Shown here one piece after another: positions 17,177 through 26,163 of a stretch of DNA of 64,000 nt. Below the pieces are notes generated by a model. That model did no database searches and was not told the DNA's origin. It saw only the letters and a program-made list of their open reading frames with translations. How positions within the stretch are numbered: the first letter of the stretch is position 1; each line of letters begins with the position of its first letter. This DNA is from Streptomyces sp. CG4 (lineage in GTDB: Bacteria; Actinomycetota; Actinomycetes; Streptomycetales; Streptomycetaceae), in assembly GCF_041080655.1 (NCBI RefSeq), contig NZ_CP163525.1, forward strand, positions 5,208,001-5,272,000. Reading direction: 5' to 3'. A program made the translations under genes and the position numbers.

Positions 17177-17656
17177 ATGACCGACCCGCACCGGGCCCGG
17201 CTGTACGAGGAGCTGGCGACGGAATCGCGCCGCTACCACGCGGCGTTCGTGCTGTTCAACCAGGCCGTCGCCGACCACCTGGGCCTGCACCCCACCGACG
17301 TACAGGCGCTGAGCCTGCTGACCGTCGAGCCCGAGCCGCTCACCGTCCGGCAGATCGCCGACCTGACCGGCCTCACCACGGGCTCGGCCACCCGGCTGGT
17401 GGACCGGCTCGAACGCGGCGGCTATGTGGCCCGTACGCCGGACGCGCGGGACCGCCGCCGGGTGCTGGTCACACCGGTGCCGGAGCGCCTCGCGCGCGTC
17501 GCCGCGGTCTGGGACGAGCTGGGCCGCACCTGGCAGACCCTGCTCGACGACCACAGCGAGGACGAGCTGAAGGCGATCACCCGCCATATGCGCCGCGCGA
17601 ACGACCTGAGCCGCACCCAGATCCAGCGCCTGCGCACCCTGCCGAAGCCCGGCTGA
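17177..17656 (+). CDS. MarR-family regulator
   Basis: 159 aa. Winged helix at about 35-105: LTVRQIADLTGLTTGSATRLVDRLERGGYV is the HTH, DARDRRRVLV the wing. ATG 17177 has GGAGG 8 nt upstream; the open frame starting earlier lacks an RBS. Divergent from the NmrA-like reductase and flanked by three palindromic motifs, so it is likely an autorepressor and repressor of the reductase, released by a small phenolic or oxidant. Confidence 0.9.
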   Translation: MTDPHRARLYEELATESRRYHAAFVLFNQAVADHLGLHPTDVQALSLLTVEPEPLTVRQIADLTGLTTGSATRLVDRLERGGYVARTPDARDRRRVLVTPVPERLARVAAVWDELGRTWQTLLDDHSEDELKAITRHMRRANDLSRTQIQRLRTLPKPG

Positions 17657-17672
17657 GCCGGGCGGCTCCGGC

Positions 17673-19157
17673 TCAGCCGGCCGGCGTCCCGGCGGCCGCC
17701 TCCGGTGTCTCCGGCGGCGGTGTCGGCGCGCCCGGCAGTCGTACCGTCGCCACCGTGCCGCCGCCGTTCGCGGGGGACAGGGTGACCTCGCCGCCCGCCT
17801 GCCGGACCGTGCGGGCCACGATCGACAGGCCGAGGCCGGAGCCCGGCAGGGCGCGGGCACTGGGGGAGCGCCAGAAGCGGTCGAAGACGTGCGGGAGTTC
17901 GTCCTCGGGGACGCCGGGACCGTGGTCGCGGACGGTCAGGACGCCCTCGCTCAGCCGCACCTCGACCGTGCCGCTGCCGGGGCTGAACTTCACCGCGTTG
18001 TCGAGGATGTTGACGACCGCCCGCTCCAGCGCGGTGGGCTCCGCCCGTACGTACCAGGGCTCCAGGTCCGCCGTGATCGTCAGCTCCGGGCCGCGCAGCC
18101 GGGCGCGGCGCAGCGCCGCCTCGACCGTCTCCTGGAACGACACCACCTGGACGCGCTCGCCCTGCTGCCCCTCCGAGCGGGACAGTTCCTGCAAGTCGCC
18201 GATCAGCGAGGCCAGTTCGGTCATCTGGGCCTTCACCGAGGCGAGCAGGGCCTTGCGGTCCTCCGGCGGGATGGGCCGGCCGGTCTCCTCGCTGCGGGTG
18301 AGGAGTTCGATGTTCGTCCGCAACGACGTCAGAGGCGTACGGAGTTCATGGCCGGCGTCGGCGATCAGCTGCTGCTGGAGGTCGCGGGAGCCGGCCAGCG
18401 CGGTGGTCATCGAGTTGAAGGAGCGGGAGAGGCGGGCGATCTCGTCCTCGCTGTCGTCCTCCACCGGGATCCGGACGGCGAGGTCCTCGGTCCGCGCCAC
18501 GTGCTCCACGGCCTCGGTGAGCTTGTCGACGGGGCGCAGCCCCGCACGGGCCACGGCGAGGCCCGCGGCACCGGCTCCCACGACGCCGATCCCGGAGACG
18601 AGCAGCAGGATGAGCGCGAGGTCGTTGAGGGTCTTCTCGGTGTTCGCGAGCGGGACGGCGGTCATCCAGGCGGCACCGGGATACGACTGGAGCCCGGTGT
18701 CCGTGCCGACCACGAGCGGCATGGTGAGCACCCGGACCGGGTTCCCGTTGGTGTCCGTGCCGTTGCGGAGAATGCCGCCCTGGCTGGTGTCGCGCCCGAC
18801 GATCGCCCGGTCGGCCGGGGTGGTCCTCACCACGCCCGGGGAGTCCTGCGAGACACAGGCCGTGCCGTCCGCCTTGATCAACTGCGAGTAGAGGGTGGTG
18901 CGGCCCGGCCAGGCGTTGGAGGAGTCCGTCGGCTTCTGCGGGCAGGCCGCCAGCAGGTCGAGCACCTGTCCGGCGCGCACGGGATGCTGCGACGAGTTCT
19001 GCAGATCCTTGTCGACCAGGTCGTACAGTTTCCCCTGCACGATGAACCAGCACGTCACCGAGACCGCCGCCACCGCGAACGCCACCGCCGCCGCGACCAG
19101 CATCGCCAGCCGGGCCCGGATGGGCAGTGCGCGGTACCGCCGTACCAGCTTGCTCAC
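17673..19157 (-). CDS. Sensor histidine kinase (MprB-like)
   Basis: 494-aa membrane kinase. TM1 about 17-40, extracytoplasmic sensor about 41-195, TM2 about 196-220, HAMP about 220-275, HisKA with DAGHELRTPLTSLR, HATPase with NILDNAVKFSP (N box), DHGPGVP (G1), FDRFWR (F box) and GSGLGLSIV (G2). The C-terminal tail is Pro/Ala rich. GTG start overlaps the regulator stop (GTGA). By orthology it resembles mycobacterial MprB and the Streptomyces kinase next to an HtrA-like protease, so envelope-stress sensing is likely (inference). Confidence 0.93.
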   Translation of the reverse strand: MSKLVRRYRALPIRARLAMLVAAAVAFAVAAVSVTCWFIVQGKLYDLVDKDLQNSSQHPVRAGQVLDLLAACPQKPTDSSNAWPGRTTLYSQLIKADGTACVSQDSPGVVRTTPADRAIVGRDTSQGGILRNGTDTNGNPVRVLTMPLVVGTDTGLQSYPGAAWMTAVPLANTEKTLNDLALILLLVSGIGVVGAGAAGLAVARAGLRPVDKLTEAVEHVARTEDLAVRIPVEDDSEDEIARLSRSFNSMTTALAGSRDLQQQLIADAGHELRTPLTSLRTNIELLTRSEETGRPIPPEDRKALLASVKAQMTELASLIGDLQELSRSEGQQGERVQVVSFQETVEAALRRARLRGPELTITADLEPWYVRAEPTALERAVVNILDNAVKFSPGSGTVEVRLSEGVLTVRDHGPGVPEDELPHVFDRFWRSPSARALPGSGLGLSIVARTVRQAGGEVTLSPANGGGTVATVRLPGAPTPPPETPEAAAGTPAG

Positions 19158-19888
19158 TCGGCGCCGCCCTGGCGCAGGACGTACCCCACGCCCCGCACGG
19201 TGTGCACGAGGCGCGGCTCGCCGCCGGCCTCGGTCTTGCGGCGCAGGTACATGACGTAGACGTCCAGGGAGTTCGAGCTCGGCTCGAAGTCGAAGCCCCA
19301 GACTGCCTTCAGGATCTGCTCGCGGGTGAGGACCTGGCGCGGGTGCGCCATGAACATCTCCAGCAGGGTGAACTCCGTACGGGTCAGTTCGACCTGGCGG
19401 CCGCCCCGGGTGACCTCGCGGGTCGCGAGGTCCATGCGCAGGTCGCCGAAGGTCAGCGCCTCGTCCTCCTGGGCCGCGGCCGACACCGCGGCCGCGTACG
19501 AGCTGCGGCGCAGCAGGGCGCGGATCCGGGCGAAGAGTTCGTCCAGTTCGAAGGGCTTGACCAGGTAGTCGTCGGCGCCCGCGTCGAGTCCGGTCACCCG
19601 GTCGCCCACCGTGTCGCGGGCCGTGAGCATGAGGATCGGGGTGGTGTCGCCGGCGCCGCGGATGCGGCGGGCCGCCGTCAGGCCGTCCATACGGGGCATC
19701 TGGATGTCCAGGACGACCAGGTCGGGCTTGTAGACGGTGGCCTTCTCCAGCGCGTCCGCGCCGTCGACGGCCACCTCCGTGTCGTACCCGTCGAACGCGA
19801 GGCTGCGCTGGAGCGCCTCGCGTACCGCCGGCTCGTCGTCGACGATCAGGATGCGCTGGGGGTCACGGTCGCCTTCGGCGGGGCTCAT
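19154..19888 (-). CDS. OmpR-family response regulator (MprA-like)
   Basis: 244 aa. Receiver about 11-125 with VDDEP acidic pocket, phospho-acceptor D in LVVLDIQMPRMDG, T in MLTARD and K in LVKPF. A winged-helix DNA-binding domain follows at about 150-240 (LTRTEFTLLEMFMAHPRQVLTREQI; VMYLRRK). First gene of an operon with the kinase at 17673-19157. The upstream DNA carries an extreme G-quadruplex motif on the plus strand (19919-19937). Confidence 0.95.
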   Translation of the reverse strand: MSPAEGDRDPQRILIVDDEPAVREALQRSLAFDGYDTEVAVDGADALEKATVYKPDLVVLDIQMPRMDGLTAARRIRGAGDTTPILMLTARDTVGDRVTGLDAGADDYLVKPFELDELFARIRALLRRSSYAAAVSAAAQEDEALTFGDLRMDLATREVTRGGRQVELTRTEFTLLEMFMAHPRQVLTREQILKAVWGFDFEPSSNSLDVYVMYLRRKTEAGGEPRLVHTVRGVGYVLRQGGAE

Positions 19889-19910
19889 CGCTCGCGATTC
19901 CTCGGGGTGC

Positions 19911-20153
19911 GGGTGTGTGGGTGGGTGGGTGGGTGGGATGAAGGGGTTTCTCTCAGCCTGCCACGACCGGCGGGCCCTGCCACGACCGGCGGGCCGCGAG
20001 CCCCACCGCCGTGAGCCCGGCGCGGCCCACTGCCGGTGCCGTGGTCGGGTGTGGCCCGCTGCCGGTGTCGTGGTCGGGTCCGCCCCACTCCAGATGCCGT
20101 AGCCGGGCGGGGCCCACTGCCGGTGCCGTGGTCGGGCGGAGCCACTGTCGTGG
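19911..20153. repeat. G-quadruplex run and tandem repeats in intergenic DNA
   Basis: Non-coding, highly repetitive stretch. (1) 19919-19937 is GGGTGGGTGGGTGGGTGGG, a textbook parallel quadruplex motif. (2) 19958-19976 and 19977-19995 are two identical tandem 19-mers. (3) 20024-20139 holds four tandem 29-bp units (starts 20024, 20053, 20082, 20111) plus a partial fifth; units 1, 2 and 4 are nearly identical and unit 3 is diverged. No spacers, so not CRISPR. Confidence 0.85.
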
Positions 20154-20411
20154 TCAGGCTCGGACCGCGGTCAGGCGGTTCAGGGGGACCTTGCGGCGGT
20201 GGGTGCGGACGGGGGCGGTGCGCAGGCCCATCAGCTCCGGGAACGTCACGGCCACTTCGGGTGCACGCGGTGCCGACCGGGGCGTGCGGGAGGCCGGCTC
20301 GGGCTCGCGGGGCGCCGGGATGGGCGCGTGCAGGTTCCTGGAGACCGAGAGGGCCAGGATGATGTCGGCGGGACCTCGGAGGGCGATCTGGTGCGAAACC
20401 TTCGTGATCAT
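20154..20411 (-). CDS. Small hypothetical protein (85 aa)
   Basis: ATG 20411 with AGGGAG 6-7 nt upstream. The N-terminus (MITKVSHQIALRGPADIILALSVSR) is protein-like; the second half is Pro/Arg rich and the stop codon lies in the last partial unit of the 29-bp repeat. Same strand as, and just downstream of, the HtrA-like protease gene, so perhaps co-transcribed. No known domain. Confidence 0.45.
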   Translation of the reverse strand: MITKVSHQIALRGPADIILALSVSRNLHAPIPAPREPEPASRTPRSAPRAPEVAVTFPELMGLRTAPVRTHRRKVPLNRLTAVRA

Positions 20412-20457
20412 GACGTACTCCCTGCTGGACGTGCCCCCTGCTGACTGAGGTGAAGCG

Positions 20458-21483
20458 TTAGCTCTTGGTGCCCGCCCGCAGCTTCGCCAGGTCGGACTTG
20501 ACGGTGTTGACGGGGATCGCGAAGCCGAGGCCGATGCTGCCCGCGTCGGAGGACGACGAGGACTGCTGACTCGACGAGTACATCGCGGAGTTGATGCCGA
20601 TGACGTTCCCGCCGGCGTCGATCAGCGCGCCACCGGAGTTGCCGGGGTTGAGGGACGCGTCGGTCTGGATCGCCTTGTACGTCGTCGTCGACGAACCGGT
20701 GTCGCCGTTGAACTGACGGCCGCCGAACTGGAACGGCCAGCTGCCGTCGCCGCCCTGGCCCTGGCTCTCGTCGGTGGAGACGGTCACGTCCCGGTTGAGC
20801 GCGGAGACGATACCGCTGGTGACGGTGCCGGTCAGGCCCTCGGGGGAGCCGATCGCGACGACCGAGTCACCGACCTGGACGCCCGACGAGTTGCCGAGGG
20901 ACGCGGGCTTCAGACCGGAGGCGCCCCGCAGCTTGATCAGCGCGAGGTCCTTGGAGCTGTCGGTGCCGACGACCTCGGCGGTGTAGCTCTTGCCGTCGCT
21001 GGTGCGCACCTTGACGGACTGCGCGCCGGAGATGACGTGGTTGTTGGTGACGATCTCGCCGTCACCGGTGATGATCACGCCGGAGCCGGTGGACGAGCCG
21101 TTGCCGAGGGCCGCCTGGACCTCGACCACGCTCGGGCTGACCGCGGCCGCGATCGCCGCGACGTCGCCCTTCTTGCCGGCCGGCACCACATGGGTGCTCG
21201 GGCCGGCGGTGGCGACCGTGTCCTTGCCGGTCAGTTCCTGGAAGGCGTACGCGGTGCCGCCGCCGACCGCCGCCGCGACGATCGCGACGGCCGCGAGGAG
21301 GGCGACCGGACCCCGGTTGCCCCGGCGCTTGTGGGGGGCCGGGTCCATGGGAGGCTGGTACGGCGGCGGGGGCGGCCACTCAGGGCCCACGGGAGCGGAG
21401 TGGCTCGCGGGAGCGGAGTAGGAGGAGTGCTGCTGCGGGTACTGCGGATACCGCTGCGCGTCGTTGCCCTGGCTCTCGGTCAT
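20458..21483 (-). CDS. HtrA/DegP-like trypsin-family serine protease, no PDZ
   Basis: 341 aa. Pro/Tyr-rich cytoplasmic tail (1-52), single TM anchor (about 58-82), then a periplasm-facing trypsin-like domain with the triad H149 (TNNHV), D179 (SSKDLAL) and S283 (NPGNSGG). Most HtrA proteins carry a C-terminal PDZ; this one stops right after the protease domain (ending LRAGTKS). Located behind an MprAB-like two-component system, which controls HtrA-type proteases in mycobacteria; envelope protein quality control is the likely role. Confidence 0.92.
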   Translation of the reverse strand: MTESQGNDAQRYPQYPQQHSSYSAPASHSAPVGPEWPPPPPYQPPMDPAPHKRRGNRGPVALLAAVAIVAAAVGGGTAYAFQELTGKDTVATAGPSTHVVPAGKKGDVAAIAAAVSPSVVEVQAALGNGSSTGSGVIITGDGEIVTNNHVISGAQSVKVRTSDGKSYTAEVVGTDSSKDLALIKLRGASGLKPASLGNSSGVQVGDSVVAIGSPEGLTGTVTSGIVSALNRDVTVSTDESQGQGGDGSWPFQFGGRQFNGDTGSSTTTYKAIQTDASLNPGNSGGALIDAGGNVIGINSAMYSSSQQSSSSSDAGSIGLGFAIPVNTVKSDLAKLRAGTKS

Positions 21484-21630
21484 GTCAAAGAGAGTCCCCC
21501 GCGAACGTGAGAGCTTCCTGAGTACCGGCTGAGAAGCCCGGCAGAACCTCGTTTGCCCGATATAAAGGCGGACCATGCAGACGGACCCGGAAGCCGCTCG
21601 CAGACTCGGCAGAGCCGGTGCCGGGGCTGC

Positions 21631-22656
21631 TCAGCTCCCACAGCCGCAGGACGTCCGCACCACCAGCCGGGACGGGAACGTCTTCAGCCGCTCACGGCGC
21701 GAGCCCGCCACCCGCAGCCCGTCGTCCAGGACCAGGTCGACCGCCGCGCGGGCCATCGCCGAGCGGTCCGAGGCGACCGTGGTCAGCGGCGGGTCGGCGA
21801 GCGCCGCCTCCTTGATGTCGTCGAAGCCGGCCACCGCCAGCTCGCCGGGCACGTCGATGCGCAGCTCGCGCGCGGCCCGCAGCAGGCCGATCGCCTGGTC
21901 GTCGGTGGAGCAGAAGATCGCCGGCGGGCGGCGCGGCCCGGAGAGGATCTCCAGGGCGACGCGATACGCGTCGTAGCGGTTGTACGGCGCCTCGAACAGC
22001 CGGCCCTCGATGGGCAGGCCCGCCTCGGCCATGGCCCGCTTCCAGCCCTCGACGTGGTCGGAGACCGGGTCGCCGACGGCCGGCGTCTCCGCCGTACCGC
22101 CCATACAGGCGACGTACTCGTAGCCGTGCTCCAGCAGATGGCGTACGGCGAGCTGGGCGCCGCCCAGGTCGTCCGTGACCACGGCGACGTCGTCGATGGC
22201 CTCGGGCCGCTCGTGCAGCAGCACCACCCGGGCGTCCCAGGCGTCGATCTCGGCGGCGGCCAGGTCGTTCAGGGCGTGGGAGACGAGGATGAGCCCGGAG
22301 ACGCGCATGCCCAGGAAGGCGCGCAGATAGTGGACCTCGCGTTCGCCGATGTAATCGGTGTTGCCGACCAGGACCATCTTTCCGCGCTCGGAGGCGGCCT
22401 GCTCGACCGCGTGCGCCATCTCGCCGAAGAAGGGCTGACGGGCGTCCGGGATGATCAGGCCTATGAGGTCGGTGCGGCGCGAGGCCATCGCCTGGGCCAC
22501 CCGGTCGGGCCGGTACCCCAGTTCCTTGATCGCCGCGAGGACACGCTCGCGCGTGGCCGGGGCGACCGGCCGGGGTCCGTTGTTGATGACATAACTGACG
22601 ACGGCGGTGGAGGTTCCAGCCAGCCGTGCCACGTCATCCCGAGTCACCTTGGCCAC
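21631..22656 (-). CDS. LacI-family transcriptional regulator
   Basis: 341 aa. N-terminal LacI HTH (VTRDDVARLAGTSTAVVSYVIN, hinge NNGPRPVAPATRERVLAAI) and a periplasmic-binding-protein-like effector domain (about 60-335), ending in VRTSCGCGS. GTG start at 22656 lies 6 nt after a TAGACT -10 box (22663-22668), so probably leaderless. No sugar gene is adjacent, so the ligand and regulon cannot be read from context. It lies next to glnR in Streptomyces generally. Confidence 0.92.
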   Translation of the reverse strand: MAKVTRDDVARLAGTSTAVVSYVINNGPRPVAPATRERVLAAIKELGYRPDRVAQAMASRRTDLIGLIIPDARQPFFGEMAHAVEQAASERGKMVLVGNTDYIGEREVHYLRAFLGMRVSGLILVSHALNDLAAAEIDAWDARVVLLHERPEAIDDVAVVTDDLGGAQLAVRHLLEHGYEYVACMGGTAETPAVGDPVSDHVEGWKRAMAEAGLPIEGRLFEAPYNRYDAYRVALEILSGPRRPPAIFCSTDDQAIGLLRAARELRIDVPGELAVAGFDDIKEAALADPPLTTVASDRSAMARAAVDLVLDDGLRVAGSRRERLKTFPSRLVVRTSCGCGS

Positions 22657-22753
22657 GCGCGGAGTCTACGCGGATGGACCCGCTCTGGGCAGGGCGTATC
22701 AGTGCTTGGATGTGCTGAAGCAATGCCCCGCCCGGGCGCGTTCCATGCCTGCG

Positions 22754-23554
22754 CTAGACGTCCGCGTGGATCTCCTCGCCGCTCGGCACGGCGGAAGCGT
22801 CCGCATCTTCCGCCTTTGCCCGGTCCGCCCCGGCCTTGGCCTTCTCCGCGGAGCGGTCGGTCTTCTCACCGGACCGGTCGGCCTTCTCGGGCGTAACGAA
22901 TCGATAACCGACGTTCCGTACGGTGCCGATCAGCGACTCGTGCTCCGGGCCGAGCTTGGCGCGCAGGCGCCGTACGTGCACGTCGACCGTCCGGGTGCCG
23001 CCGAAGTAGTCGTAGCCCCACACCTCCTGCAGCAGCTGGGCGCGGGTGAAGACCCGGCCCGGGTGCTGGGCGAGGTACTTCAGCAGCTCGAACTCCTTGA
23101 AGGTGAGGTCGAGGACCCGCCCCTTGAGTTTCGCGCTGTACGTCGCCTCGTCCACGGAGAGGTCGCCGTTGCGGATCTCCATCGGGGAGTCGTCGTTGAC
23201 GATCTGCTGCCGGCCCATGGCCAGCCGCAGCCGTGCCTCCACCTCCGCGGGCCCCGCGGTGTCGAGAAGCACGTCGTCGATGCCCCAGTCGGCGGTGACG
23301 GCGGCGAGACCGCCCTCGGTGACGACGAGGACCAGCGGACATCCGGGGCCGGTGGAGCGCAGCAGCTGGCACAGGCTGCGCACCTGCGGCAGATCACGGC
23401 GGCCGTCGACGAGGATCACGTCGGCGCCCGGGGTGTCGACCAGGGCGGGGCCCTCGGCCGGGGCGACCCGCACATTGTGCAGAAGCAGGCCGAGGGCGGG
23501 GAGCACCTCCGTCGACGGCTGGAGGGCGTTGGTCAGGAGCAGCAGAGAACTCAT
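22754..23554 (-). CDS. glnR: Global nitrogen response regulator GlnR
   Basis: 266-aa OmpR-type orphan regulator of nitrogen assimilation (glnA, glnII, amtB-glnK-glnD in Streptomyces). Receiver about 1-115 with D50 (VILVDGRRD) but lacking the standard acidic pair and Lys, as in GlnR, which works as a charge-stabilised dimer without phosphorylation at D50. Winged helix about 125-225 (LTFKEFELLKYLAQHPGRVF; TRTVDVHVRRLRAKL). C-terminal 40 residues are a Lys/Glu/Ala-rich tail. ATG 23554 is preceded by GAGGAGG at about 10 nt. Confidence 0.96.
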   Translation of the reverse strand: MSSLLLLTNALQPSTEVLPALGLLLHNVRVAPAEGPALVDTPGADVILVDGRRDLPQVRSLCQLLRSTGPGCPLVLVVTEGGLAAVTADWGIDDVLLDTAGPAEVEARLRLAMGRQQIVNDDSPMEIRNGDLSVDEATYSAKLKGRVLDLTFKEFELLKYLAQHPGRVFTRAQLLQEVWGYDYFGGTRTVDVHVRRLRAKLGPEHESLIGTVRNVGYRFVTPEKADRSGEKTDRSAEKAKAGADRAKAEDADASAVPSGEEIHADV

Positions 23555-23684
23555 ACGTCTGGTTCCTCCTCGGTCCCTGCGAGGCTGTGCGGACGGGCAC
23601 TGCTCTGCGATCCCGAAGGCCCCGTACACACCCGCGGTCACCTGAGGTTTCCCGCTTCGTATACAACGCTTCCGAAAGCACAAA

Positions 23685-23714
23685 AGGACCCGGGGGCTGC
23701 GCTGCCCGAGTCCT
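23685..23714. terminator. Hairpin between glnR promoter and hydrolase gene
   Basis: GGACCCGGG and CCCGAGTCC pair (one G-U) around a GGCTGCGCTG loop, with A-rich flank on the left. No T-run on the plus strand. On the minus strand it lies upstream of glnR, so it may be a leader hairpin or a border element. Confidence 0.35.
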
Positions 23715-23735
23715 CTGCCCAGCAGAATAGCCCAC

Positions 23736-24587
23736 ATGAGGAACCGTCCGGCAGGTCAAGTGGCGCATTCCACCGTTCGTCCGAATCCCGAGACAGGCAG
23801 ACAGGCCCCTATCCGGACGTTTCTGCACACCGCCGACGGGGTTCCGATCGATTTCGTATACGACCCGGGCACCCTCGTATACGAAACACTCCCGGACGCC
23901 CTCCGTTCGCCCGTCCGTGGCCTGGTGTTCGTCGTCGCGCACGGCTTCACCGGGGACGTGGACCGTCCGCACGTACGAAGGGTGGCGGGCGTCCTGGCCC
24001 GTTACGGCGCGGTCGTCACCTTCTCCTTCCGGGGCCACGGGCGCTCCGGGGGCCGGTCCACGGTCGGCGACCGGGAGATCCTGGACCTCGCTGCCGCCGT
24101 CGAGTGGGCCCGTGGCCGCGGGCACGCGCGCGTGGCGACGGTCGGTTTCTCCATGGGTGGCTCGGTGGTCCTGCGCCACGCGGCCCTGCGCCCCGGCACG
24201 ACGGACGCGGTGGTCTCGGTCAGCGCCCCCGCCCGCTGGTACTACCGCGGCACGGCCCCCATGCGCCGGCTGCACTGGCTGGTCACCCGCCCCGAGGGCC
24301 GCCTGGTCGGCCGCTACGGCCTGCGCACCCGCATCCACCACCGCGACTGGGACCCGGTGCCCCTGTCGCCGGTGCAGGCGGTCCCCAGGATCGCCCCCGC
24401 TCCCCTGCTGATCGTGCACGGCGACCGCGACGGCTACTTCCCCCTCGACCACCCCCGGATGCTCGCCGAGGCGGCCGGTGACCACGGGGAACTGTGGGTG
24501 GAGCCGGGCATGGGCCACGCTGAGCACGCGGCGGACGACGCGCTGCTGGCCCGGATCGCGGACTGGGCTGTCGGTGCGGCGGGCTAG
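23736..24587 (+). CDS. Alpha/beta hydrolase
   Basis: 283 aa. Oxyanion region VVAHGFTGD, nucleophile elbow GFSMGGSV (Ser), Asp in HGDRDGYF and His in GMGHAEHA make the triad; lid region around residues 165-200. No signal peptide. Divergent from glnR. Two perfect TCGTATACGA palindromes occur inside the first 150 bp of the gene (23854-23863, 23875-23884). Substrate unknown. Confidence 0.9.
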   Translation: MRNRPAGQVAHSTVRPNPETGRQAPIRTFLHTADGVPIDFVYDPGTLVYETLPDALRSPVRGLVFVVAHGFTGDVDRPHVRRVAGVLARYGAVVTFSFRGHGRSGGRSTVGDREILDLAAAVEWARGRGHARVATVGFSMGGSVVLRHAALRPGTTDAVVSVSAPARWYYRGTAPMRRLHWLVTRPEGRLVGRYGLRTRIHHRDWDPVPLSPVQAVPRIAPAPLLIVHGDRDGYFPLDHPRMLAEAAGDHGELWVEPGMGHAEHAADDALLARIADWAVGAAG

Positions 24588-24653
24588 CCTGACACCATCT
24601 GTTCTCTGTCTTTGAAGTCCTTTGATGTCCCTTGCCGCCGATTGAGGAACGAG

Positions 24654-24908
24654 ATGCCCAAGGTCACGGTGCGCTACTGGGCCGCCGCGAAGGCCGCGGC
24701 CCGGGTCGCCGAGGAGCCGTACGACGCGGACACGCTCGCCGACGCGCTGGCCGCCGTACGCGCGCGACACCCCGGTGAACTCACGCGCGTGCTGCAGCGA
24801 TGCTCCTTCCTCGTCGACGGTCACCCCGTCGGGACCCGCGCGCATGAGACGGTACGGCTGGCCGAGGGCGGCACGGTCGAAGTGCTCCCGCCGTTCGCAG
24901 GAGGGTGA
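24654..24908 (+). CDS. MoaD/ThiS-family sulfur carrier
   Basis: 84-aa ubiquitin-like protein ending in the obligatory Gly-Gly (LPPFAGG), which is adenylated and thiocarboxylated. ATG 24654 has GAGGA 5 nt upstream. Core strands KVTVRYWAAAK and VEVLPP are typical of MoaD. No moaE or thiF neighbour is present; the nearby sulfurtransferase at 26676 could supply sulfur (inference). Confidence 0.9.
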   Translation: MPKVTVRYWAAAKAAARVAEEPYDADTLADALAAVRARHPGELTRVLQRCSFLVDGHPVGTRAHETVRLAEGGTVEVLPPFAGG

Positions 24909-24912
24909 GGCG

Positions 24913-26163
24913 ATGAGCGACCAGCCGTATCAGGGCGGACAGCCCTACCAGGGCAACCCGTACGAGGGCTACGAGGGCTACGACCCTTATCAGCAGCACC
25001 AGCAGCACCAGCAGCAGTGGCCGCAGCAGGACCAGTACGCCGGACACGGGCAGCAGCAGTCCGGCTACGACCCCCAGCCCACCCAGCACTGGCAGGGACA
25101 GACCTGGGATTCCCAGACGCACGCGTCGCTCCAGATGCCCGCGCAGGCGGCGGAGACGGCGTATGCGCCGCCGCAGCAGTACGAGGGCCAGTACCAGCAG
25201 CAGCCGTACGCGGGCCCGTACACCTCGGCTCCCCAGCCGCAGCCGCACTCCCAGCCGCAGCCGATGCCTCAGCCGCGGCCTGAACCGGCGATGACAGCGG
25301 CCCCGACCCCGGCCCCGGCCCCGGCACACGCACAGCGGGCCGTCCCGGAGTCCGAGTCGGAGTCCGAGCCGGCCTACGGACCCGCCACGCTCGCCGGCAA
25401 CACCCGGATCACGGACGCCCAGCGGGCGCGGCTGGAGGGCCGTTCGCCGATCATCGAGCCCGGTATGCAGCCGGCACTGCTGACCGCGGTGCTGGGCGCG
25501 TTGCTGGCCGCGACGGCGCCGATCGCCTCGTACGCGCTGGTCGTCCCGCTGGTGGTGCTCCAGGCGGTGACGGCGGCGGGCTGGTTCCGGCTGAACGGCA
25601 TGTGGCCGGCCCGGCAGGGCATCGCGCTGGCGTTCGCGGGCGGGCTGGCGGCGGACGTGGCGGTCCTGGCCGCGGGCCGCGACAACGCACCCGCCGCGAT
25701 CCTCGGCCCGCTGGGCCTGTGGGTCCTGCTGTCCCTGGTCCTGCAGCTGCGTTCGCACGCCTCACCGGACGAGCGGATGTACGGCCTGATGGCAACGGTC
25801 GTCTCGGCGGCGCTGTCGGTACTGGCCACCGGGTATCTGGGCGCCGACCCGCACGCGGTGTCCGTGGGCGCGGCGGCGGTGGCGGTGGCGATCGTGGCGA
25901 AGGCGCTGCCCCTGCCGGGGCCGGCCGCGATCGTGGTGTCCCTGCTGGCCGCCGCGGGTGCGGGGATCGCCGTGGGCGATGTGACGGGGCTGGGCCCGAA
26001 GGGTGCGGCCCTGGGCGTGGCGGCGGGCGTCTGCGCCCTGATCGGCCACCGGGTCGCCGGCTACGACTACCCGTCCCGCTTCGTCCACTTCACCGCGGGC
26101 GTGGCACTGCCCCTGTCGGCTGCGGCTCCGGTGGTGTGGGTATTGGGGCGTGCCCTGGGCTGA
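24913..26163 (+). CDS. Gln/Pro/Tyr-rich integral membrane protein
   Basis: 416 aa. Residues 1-145 are a low-complexity cytoplasmic tail of Q/P/Y repeats (PYQGG, YEGYEGYDPYQQHQ). About 185-415 contain eight to ten hydrophobic helices rich in Ala/Gly/Val. Starts 5 bp after the moaD-like stop with GAGGG upstream, so the two are co-transcribed. No catalytic motif is visible; conserved as an uncharacterised membrane protein in Streptomyces. Confidence 0.82.
   Translation: MSDQPYQGGQPYQGNPYEGYEGYDPYQQHQQHQQQWPQQDQYAGHGQQQSGYDPQPTQHWQGQTWDSQTHASLQMPAQAAETAYAPPQQYEGQYQQQPYAGPYTSAPQPQPHSQPQPMPQPRPEPAMTAAPTPAPAPAHAQRAVPESESESEPAYGPATLAGNTRITDAQRARLEGRSPIIEPGMQPALLTAVLGALLAATAPIASYALVVPLVVLQAVTAAGWFRLNGMWPARQGIALAFAGGLAADVAVLAAGRDNAPAAILGPLGLWVLLSLVLQLRSHASPDERMYGLMATVVSAALSVLATGYLGADPHAVSVGAAAVAVAIVAKALPLPGPAAIVVSLLAAAGAGIAVGDVTGLGPKGAALGVAAGVCALIGHRVAGYDYPSRFVHFTAGVALPLSAAAPVVWVLGRALG

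Noticed and set aside
20024..20139. 29-bp repeats as a CRISPR array
   Set aside because: Units are contiguous with no spacers and there are no cas genes; a simple tandem repeat.
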